From the NCBI GenBank assembly GCA_016703545.1, contig JADJBX010000006.1, positions 62,001 through 126,000 of the forward strand: DNA of 64,000 nt, in the 5' to 3' direction. Origin of the DNA: Candidatus Amarobacillus elongatus (GTDB taxonomy: Bacteria; Chloroflexota; Dehalococcoidia; Tepidiformales; Tepidiformaceae). Of the stretch, positions 59,742 through 64,000 are shown in pieces. The notes below the pieces were generated by a model. It saw only the letters and a list, made by a program, of their open reading frames with translations. It ran no database searches and was not told the origin of the DNA. Made by a program: the position numbers and the translations under genes. How positions within the stretch are numbered: position 1 is the stretch's first letter; the number at the start of each line of letters is the position of its first letter.

Positions 59742-59957
59742 GTGAGCCGTCGCCATCCCCTCCGCGACCAGTTCGAAGTGGGCCGCCGCCGCGAGGCGTT
59801 CTTCGGCTTCCTCGCGGGCGCCGGCATCGGCATCATCGCCGCCGATACGTGGGTATCGCCGTGGCTCGGGGTGCCCGGCGGCCTGCTCGCCGGCGGCGCC
59901 GTGTACGCCATCATCTATGGGTACGAAACGATCATGTGGAGGAAGCACCATGGCTGA
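59742..59957 (+). CDS. Small two-segment membrane protein
   Basis: A 71-residue protein: a basic N terminus (SRRHPLRDQFEVGRRREAFF) and two hydrophobic segments (FLAGAGIGIIAADTWV and GGLLAGGAVYAIIYGY) ending in WRKHHG. No family. It overlaps moaC by eight bases, so the two are translated together. Leaderless GTG. Confidence 0.65.
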   Translation: MSRRHPLRDQFEVGRRREAFFGFLAGAGIGIIAADTWVSPWLGVPGGLLAGGAVYAIIYGYETIMWRKHHG

Positions 59958-60444
59958 CGGCGAACACCCGGGCGGGCTCACCCATCTCGATGCCAGCGGC
60001 GCCGCCCGCATGGTCGATGTCTCCGCCAAGGCCGACACCGCCCGCGAGGCCGAGGCCGAGGGGCGCATCGTCATGCAGCCCGAAACCCTCGCCCTCATCC
60101 AGTCCGGTGGGCTGCCCAAGGGCGACGTCATCGCCGTCGCGCGCATCGCCGGCATCATGGCCACCAAACGCACGAGCGACCTCGTCCCCATGTGCCACCC
60201 GCTCCCCGTCACCGGCGCCGTCGTCGAGTTCGCTCCCGAAGGCGCGGACTCCCTGCGCATCACCGCGCGCGTCAAGACGACGGGCAAGACGGGGGTCGAA
60301 ATGGAGGCCCTGACCGCGGTCTCCGTCGCCGCCCTCACGGTTTACGACATGTGCAAGGCGGTCGACCGGGGCATGCGCATCGAGGGCATCCGGCTGCTGG
60401 AGAAGCTGGGCGGCAAGTCCGGCCACTGGCGCGCGGACCCCTGA
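59950..60444 (+). CDS. moaC: Cyclic pyranopterin monophosphate synthase
   Basis: Molybdenum-cofactor biosynthesis, acting after MoaA on the 3',8-cyclo-GTP intermediate. 164 residues: LTHLDASGAARMVDVS, GDVIAVARIAGIMATKRTSD, PMCHPLPVTG and KTGVEMEALTAVSVAALTVY, including the conserved Lys, His and Glu residues. GGAGG lies eight bases before the ATG. The MoaD-like gene and the molybdenum hydroxylase follow on the other strand. Confidence 0.95.
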   Translation: MADGEHPGGLTHLDASGAARMVDVSAKADTAREAEAEGRIVMQPETLALIQSGGLPKGDVIAVARIAGIMATKRTSDLVPMCHPLPVTGAVVEFAPEGADSLRITARVKTTGKTGVEMEALTAVSVAALTVYDMCKAVDRGMRIEGIRLLEKLGGKSGHWRADP

Positions 60445-60458
60445 CCCCCCGTAGCCCC

Positions 60459-60710
60459 CTACCCGCCCGCGAACGCCGGCAGGAAGTGCACTTCATCGTC
60501 CGGGGCGACCGGTTCCAGGAGCCCGTCCTGGGCGAGCTGGTCGCCCACCGAGACGGCGACGCCGGGGCGCAGGTCGCCGTCTTCCATGAGCACCCCGAGC
60601 ACGCCGGGGTAGCGCGCGGCGAGCCCCTCCACCACCTGCCCCACCGTTCGCCCCGGCACTTCCACCGAGCGCGCGGGGATGTACGGGCGCAGCACCTGGG
60701 AAACGAACAC
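60459..60710 (-). CDS. moaD: MoaD/ThiS family sulfur carrier
   Basis: An 83-residue ubiquitin-fold protein ending in the diagnostic Gly-Gly (PAFAGG), whose C terminus is adenylated and thiocarboxylated to deliver sulfur. Strands: FVSQVLRPYIPARSVEV, VGQVVEGLAARYPGV and DDEVHFLPAFAGG. The site next to moaC and a molybdenum enzyme favours MoaD over ThiS. The GTG at 60710 lacks a strong ribosome binding site. Confidence 0.82.
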   Translation of the reverse strand: MFVSQVLRPYIPARSVEVPGRTVGQVVEGLAARYPGVLGVLMEDGDLRPGVAVSVGDQLAQDGLLEPVAPDDEVHFLPAFAGG

Positions 60711-60732
60711 CGTCGGGATGGCGGACTCCGCC

Positions 60733-60762
60733 GGGAGGGGGCCGCTGGCGCAGCCCCCTCCC
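60733..60762 (-). terminator. Hairpin between the Mo-hydroxylase and moaD genes
   Basis: GGGAGGGGGC and GCCCCCTCCC form a 10-bp perfect stem around a ten-base loop, six bases past the leftward stop at 60768. It lacks a U-tract; readthrough into moaD may be reduced. Confidence 0.5.
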
Positions 60763-60767
60763 GCGGA

Positions 60768-63062
60768 TTACTCCCCGGCCAGCGCTTCGAGCACACGCCG
60801 CGGGCTCATCGGCAGGGCCTGCATGCGCGTGCCGATCGCGTGCGCGACCGCGTTCCCCATCGCCGCCAGCGGTGGCACGAACGTCGCCTCGCCGACGCCC
60901 CGCACCCCGAACGGGTGCCCGGGGTTCGGCACCTCCACGATGTGCGTCTCGATCGGCGGCAGGTCCAGCGCCGTCGGCATGCGGTAATCGAGGAAGCTGC
61001 TGTTCTCCATGCGGCCCTTCGCGTCGTACACGTACTCCTCGTTGAGCGCCCAGCCGATGCCCTGGGCGGCGCCGCCCTGCATCTGCCCCTCGACGTACGA
61101 GGGGTGAATCGCCGTCCCCGCATCCTGCACGCAGGTGTACCGGAGGACCGTCACCTTTCCCGTCCCAGGGTCCACTTCGACGTCCGCGATGTGGACCGCG
61201 AACCCGCCCGCGACGCCGCGCGGCACCACCGTCGCGTGCCCGATGATGGGGCCGCCGGTCGCGTTCATGCGCGCCGCGATCTGCCGCATCGTCAGCGTCT
61301 TCGATGGGTCATCGAGGTTCGTACAGACGCCCCCTTCGAACCCCACGCGGTCGGTGGCGACCTCCCACGTCTTCGCCGCCCGCTCGATGAGCTGGCGCTT
61401 GAGGTCCTGGGCGGCTTCGTAGGCGGCCCACCCCTGCTTGAAGGTGACGCTGCTGCCGCCCGTGTTCGACGTGAACCCAATGGAGTCCGTGTCGGCCACG
61501 GTCGGGCGCACGTCCGTGACGGGCATGCCCACGGCCTCGGCGAACATCATCGCCGCCGTCGTGCGCGTCCCGCCGATGTCCGTCGAACCCTCGATGTAGC
61601 TGACCCTGCCGTCCGGCAGCAGCCCCGCGATGACCGAGGCGGGAACGGTTGCGTTCCCCCAGAACCCGCCGGCGACGCCGCGTCCGCGCCACGGCCCTTC
61701 GAGCGGCGATCGGTAATGCTCCGTCGCCGCCGCGGCCTCCAGCGTTTCGGTGAAGCCCATCGGCCCGCACGCCACGCCGTTGATGCGGCGGTCGCCTTCG
61801 TGCGCGGCGTTCAGCATGCGCAACTGGAGGGGGTCCATCCGCAGCCGCTCCGCGAACTCGTCCAGCATCTGCTCCACCGCGTACGCGCCGGAGGGCGCGC
61901 CCGGCGCCCGGTACGAGAGCGTCTTCGGCTTGTTCACGACCACGTCGATCCCCTCGATGCGGCCGTTGGGGACGGCGTACGGCGAGAACATGCAGTTCGC
62001 CGCACCCGGCACCGGCGACCCCGGGATCGCGCCCGCTTCGAAGATCATGCGCGCGTCAGCGGCGGTGATCCGGCCCTCGCGGGTCACGCCCATCTTCAGG
62101 TGGACGTACGCCGGGGAGGCCGGGCCCATCGCCTCGAACACCTCGGTGCGGCTCACCGTCAGCTTCACCGGGCGGCCGCACTTCATCGAAAGCAGTGCCG
62201 CCACCGGTTCGATGGTGATGTTCAGCTTCGCGCCGAACCCGCCGCCGATCTCCGCCGGCACCACCTTCACCTGTCCCGGCGAAAGCTTCAGCACCGCCGC
62301 CGTGTTGTCGCGAATGGCGAACGGCCCCTGCGTCGAGGTCCAGATCGTGAGGTGCTGGTCCGCGCTCCAGAAGGCGGTCGCGCTCTGCGGTTCCAGGTAC
62401 CCCTGGTGCGCCGCCGTCGTGTGGTAGTCCCGCTCGAGGATGATGTCCGCGAGTTCGAAGCCGTTCGCGAGGTCGCCCAGTTCCATGACGAACGTGGTGG
62501 CGATGTTCGATTGCGGCGCATCCTCGCCCGGCGCGCTGATGCCGCCCGCGCGCGTCGTCCGGCTCGTATTCGTCATCAGACCGTCGATCACGATGGGCGA
62601 GTCGGGCTTCATCGCCTCCAGTGCGTCGAGCACGGGCGGCAGCACCTCGTAACGGACGTCGATGAGCGCCAGCGCCTCTTCGGCCCGGTAGGGCGAATCG
62701 GCGGCGACGGCGGCGATGGCGTGCCCCCGGAACCAGGCTTTGTCGCGCGCCATCAGGTGGCGGCTCAGCAGCCCCATGTTCGCCATCGCCCCTTCGGTCT
62801 GCTCCCGGAGGATCGCCGTCACCTCGGGGAAGTCCTTCCCCGTGACCACCGCGAACACGCCCGGGAGCGCCTCCGCCTTGCTCGTGTCGACCGAAAGGAT
62901 GCGCGCGTGCGCGTGCGGCGAACGCAGGATGCGGGCGTGCAGGTGGCCCGGGACCTGCACGTCATTCGCGTACTTCGCCCGGCCCGTGACCTTATCGATG
63001 CCGTCGTGCCGGATGGGGCGCGTGCCTACCACCCGGAAGGGCGGCCTGTCCGTCGTCGTCAA
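60768..63062 (-). CDS. Molybdenum hydroxylase large subunit (xanthine dehydrogenase/CoxL family)
   Basis: A 764-residue catalytic subunit of the xanthine dehydrogenase family, holding the molybdopterin cofactor. Landmarks: RHDGIDKVTGRAKYANDV, EIGGGFGAKLNI, the substrate loop TLSYRAPGAPSG and the C-terminal FGVRGVGEATFVPP with the catalytic Glu. The loop is neither the AYxCSFR of form I CO dehydrogenase nor the AYRGAGR of form II, so an aldehyde, purine or aromatic substrate is more probable. The iron-sulfur and FAD subunits are not in the window. Starts at TTG 63062 with GAGG nine bases upstream. Confidence 0.9.
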   Translation of the reverse strand: MTTTDRPPFRVVGTRPIRHDGIDKVTGRAKYANDVQVPGHLHARILRSPHAHARILSVDTSKAEALPGVFAVVTGKDFPEVTAILREQTEGAMANMGLLSRHLMARDKAWFRGHAIAAVAADSPYRAEEALALIDVRYEVLPPVLDALEAMKPDSPIVIDGLMTNTSRTTRAGGISAPGEDAPQSNIATTFVMELGDLANGFELADIILERDYHTTAAHQGYLEPQSATAFWSADQHLTIWTSTQGPFAIRDNTAAVLKLSPGQVKVVPAEIGGGFGAKLNITIEPVAALLSMKCGRPVKLTVSRTEVFEAMGPASPAYVHLKMGVTREGRITAADARMIFEAGAIPGSPVPGAANCMFSPYAVPNGRIEGIDVVVNKPKTLSYRAPGAPSGAYAVEQMLDEFAERLRMDPLQLRMLNAAHEGDRRINGVACGPMGFTETLEAAAATEHYRSPLEGPWRGRGVAGGFWGNATVPASVIAGLLPDGRVSYIEGSTDIGGTRTTAAMMFAEAVGMPVTDVRPTVADTDSIGFTSNTGGSSVTFKQGWAAYEAAQDLKRQLIERAAKTWEVATDRVGFEGGVCTNLDDPSKTLTMRQIAARMNATGGPIIGHATVVPRGVAGGFAVHIADVEVDPGTGKVTVLRYTCVQDAGTAIHPSYVEGQMQGGAAQGIGWALNEEYVYDAKGRMENSSFLDYRMPTALDLPPIETHIVEVPNPGHPFGVRGVGEATFVPPLAAMGNAVAHAIGTRMQALPMSPRRVLEALAGE

Positions 63063-63145
63063 TGCTGGGGACCTCGCTCGTGAAGGATGAGTGTGCGCCG
63101 ATTCTAGCGCGCGGCCGCAAGCACGCCCCCGGCGCTCCCCATGCC

Positions 63146-63151
63146 TACAAT
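63146..63151 (+). promoter_or_regulatory. Leaderless -10 (TACAAT)
   Basis: TACAAT ends six bases before the glyoxalase-fold ATG at 63158. Confidence 0.5.
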
Positions 63152-63157
63152 GGCGGT

Positions 63158-63523
63158 ATGACCATCCACGGCATCGCCCACGTGCAGGTCGCGATCACGC
63201 CCGGCGGCGAGGACGCGGCGCGCGCCTTCTACGGCGGCCTCCTCGGCCTCGCCGAGGTGCCGAAGCCGCCGTCGCTCGCCGATCGGGGGGGCTGCTGGTT
63301 CGCCTGCGGACCGCAGGAGATCCACTGTGGCGTCGAGGACGAGGTCGCTCCCTCCAAGCGCCACCCGGCGCTGCTCACGGACGAACTCGAGGCGCTCAGG
63401 GCCCGCCTTGAGGCCGCCGGTGTGCGCACGGCGGTCGACCGCGAACTGCCCGGGTACCGCCGCTTCTACGCGTACGACCCCTTCGGCAACCGCCTCGAGC
63501 TGCTTCAGCCGGTGGCCGGGTGA
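63158..63523 (+). CDS. Glyoxalase/VOC superfamily protein
   Basis: A 121-residue vicinal-oxygen-chelate domain: IAHVQVAITPGGEDAARAFY at the start, WFACGPQEIHCGVED in the middle and the typical end YAYDPFGNRLELLQP. A first metal His (AHVQV) and last Glu (RLEL) are present. Function may be glyoxalase, dioxygenase or resistance type; not resolved. Leaderless ATG. The next gene overlaps its stop by four bases. Confidence 0.85.
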   Translation: MTIHGIAHVQVAITPGGEDAARAFYGGLLGLAEVPKPPSLADRGGCWFACGPQEIHCGVEDEVAPSKRHPALLTDELEALRARLEAAGVRTAVDRELPGYRRFYAYDPFGNRLELLQPVAG

Positions 63524-64000
63524 CGTACCGCGGCCGCGACTTCACGGTGCGCCGCTTCGCCGCCGAGGATGCCCCGGCGGCCGACGCCATCCTGCGCGCC
63601 GCCTTCGATGGCTGCGAGGCCGAGTACCCGGAGGCCACCGCCGCCGTCGCCCGCGGCCTCGCGATGCTCGCGCAGACGGGGCATAACCTGCTGGTGGCGG
63701 AGGCCGGCCGGCGGCTCGCCGCCGTCGTCCGCTGGCGCGCCGAGGATGGCGTCGCCACGATCGATCTGCTCGCCTCGGGCATTCCCGGCGCGGGCCGGGC
63801 CCTCCTGCGTGGCGTCGAGCGTACCCTCCAGGAGAACGCCGTCCGCTACGCCCGCCTCGCGGCGCCCGAGGGCACGCTGCTGGAGGACCTGTTCCGCCGT
63901 CACGGCTACACCCCCGTTGGGCGCTCCCAACCCCCTCCCGGCGGCCCCGTGATGGTCACGCTCGAACGCCGCCTGCCGCTGCTGACCGTGCGCGAACAGC
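63520..64000 (+). CDS. GNAT family N-acetyltransferase, cut by right edge
   Basis: At least 160 residues, open at the window end. FTVRRFAAEDAPAADAILRA is the GNAT N terminus, LLVAEAGRRLAAVVRW the central strands and LLRGVERTLQENAVRY the acetyl-CoA-binding helix region; the C-terminal strand reads FRRHGYTPVGR. GTG at 63520 overlaps the previous stop (GTGA). The substrate is unknown. Confidence 0.75.
   Translation, partial: MTYRGRDFTVRRFAAEDAPAADAILRAAFDGCEAEYPEATAAVARGLAMLAQTGHNLLVAEAGRRLAAVVRWRAEDGVATIDLLASGIPGAGRALLRGVERTLQENAVRYARLAAPEGTLLEDLFRRHGYTPVGRSQPPPGGPVMVTLERRLPLLTVREQ

Noticed and set aside
60192..63083. Plus-strand open frame of 963 codons
   Set aside because: Antisense to the Mo-hydroxylase gene; no domains.
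1..64000. tRNA, rRNA, insertion sequences, prophage genes
   Set aside because: No tRNA-like cloverleaf, rRNA core sequence, transposase, integrase or phage structural set was recognised by reading; a tool search could still find a short tRNA.

Overview
The window is 64 kb of GC-rich bacterial DNA, close to 70% GC by eye, and gene-dense. Lipoprotein signals (LAAC, LAGC), Pro/Thr-rich secreted linkers, many SDR, luciferase-like and SCP2-thiolase genes, and very many leaderless genes suggest a Chloroflexota-type organism, perhaps of the Dehalococcoidia/Tepidiforma kind. That assignment is inference; no rRNA or tRNA gene is visible. At least 17 genes lack a Shine-Dalgarno leader and instead carry a TANNNT hexamer that ends 6-8 nt before the start codon. 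Twelve single-base frame breaks, mostly in short G/C runs, interrupt otherwise well-conserved genes. They look like residual long-read indels rather than pseudogenes, so those genes are annotated across the break.

Layout. 1-10.8 kb: a cut secreted protein, a membrane protein with heme-copper-oxidase-like histidines, an Fpg/MutM glycosylase, an AMIN-like lipoprotein, a PIG-L deacetylase, an SDR, a methyltransferase, a class A penicillin-binding protein and a GDPD phosphodiesterase. 10.8-16 kb: one 1,705-residue histidine kinase with about twelve PAS domains. 16.4-18.2 kb: an unusual trio made of a DUF4280 PAAR-like spike protein, a lysozyme-like exported protein and a membrane protein resembling Pycsar effectors. 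18-28 kb: an oxidoreductase, an ArsR-type regulator, secreted proteins, a YprA/MrfA-type helicase, a DUF4202 protein, a hybrid kinase, and a TetR regulator divergent from an F420-type nitroreductase with a clear shared operator. 28.4-33 kb: polA, then a manganese (yybP-ykoY) riboswitch leading an Asp/Arg-repeat protein and a TerC transporter. 33-46 kb: a DprE1/DprE2-like pair, nadD, dienelactone hydrolase, SDRs, LysR and a methyltransferase, small membrane proteins, a frameshifted beta-propeller lipoprotein, a zinc-ribbon Gly-rich protein with an apparent CTG start, and a luciferase-like oxidoreductase.

46.4-56.6 kb (minus strand) is one cobalamin-riboswitch-controlled operon of eleven tightly overlapping genes: btuF-btuC-btuD-cobO-cbiZ-cobT-cobS-cbiB-cobD-cobQ-cobU. 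Together they import corrinoids, adenosylate them, cut foreign side chains back to cobyric acid (CbiZ) and rebuild the nucleotide loop. No corrin-ring synthesis genes are present here, which points to salvage and remodelling. 56.6-64 kb: a methyltransferase, a MutT-type Nudix hydrolase, a thiolase/DUF35 pair of the retro-aldolase type, moaC, moaD and a molybdenum hydroxylase large subunit, then a glyoxalase-fold protein and a GNAT acetyltransferase cut by the right edge.
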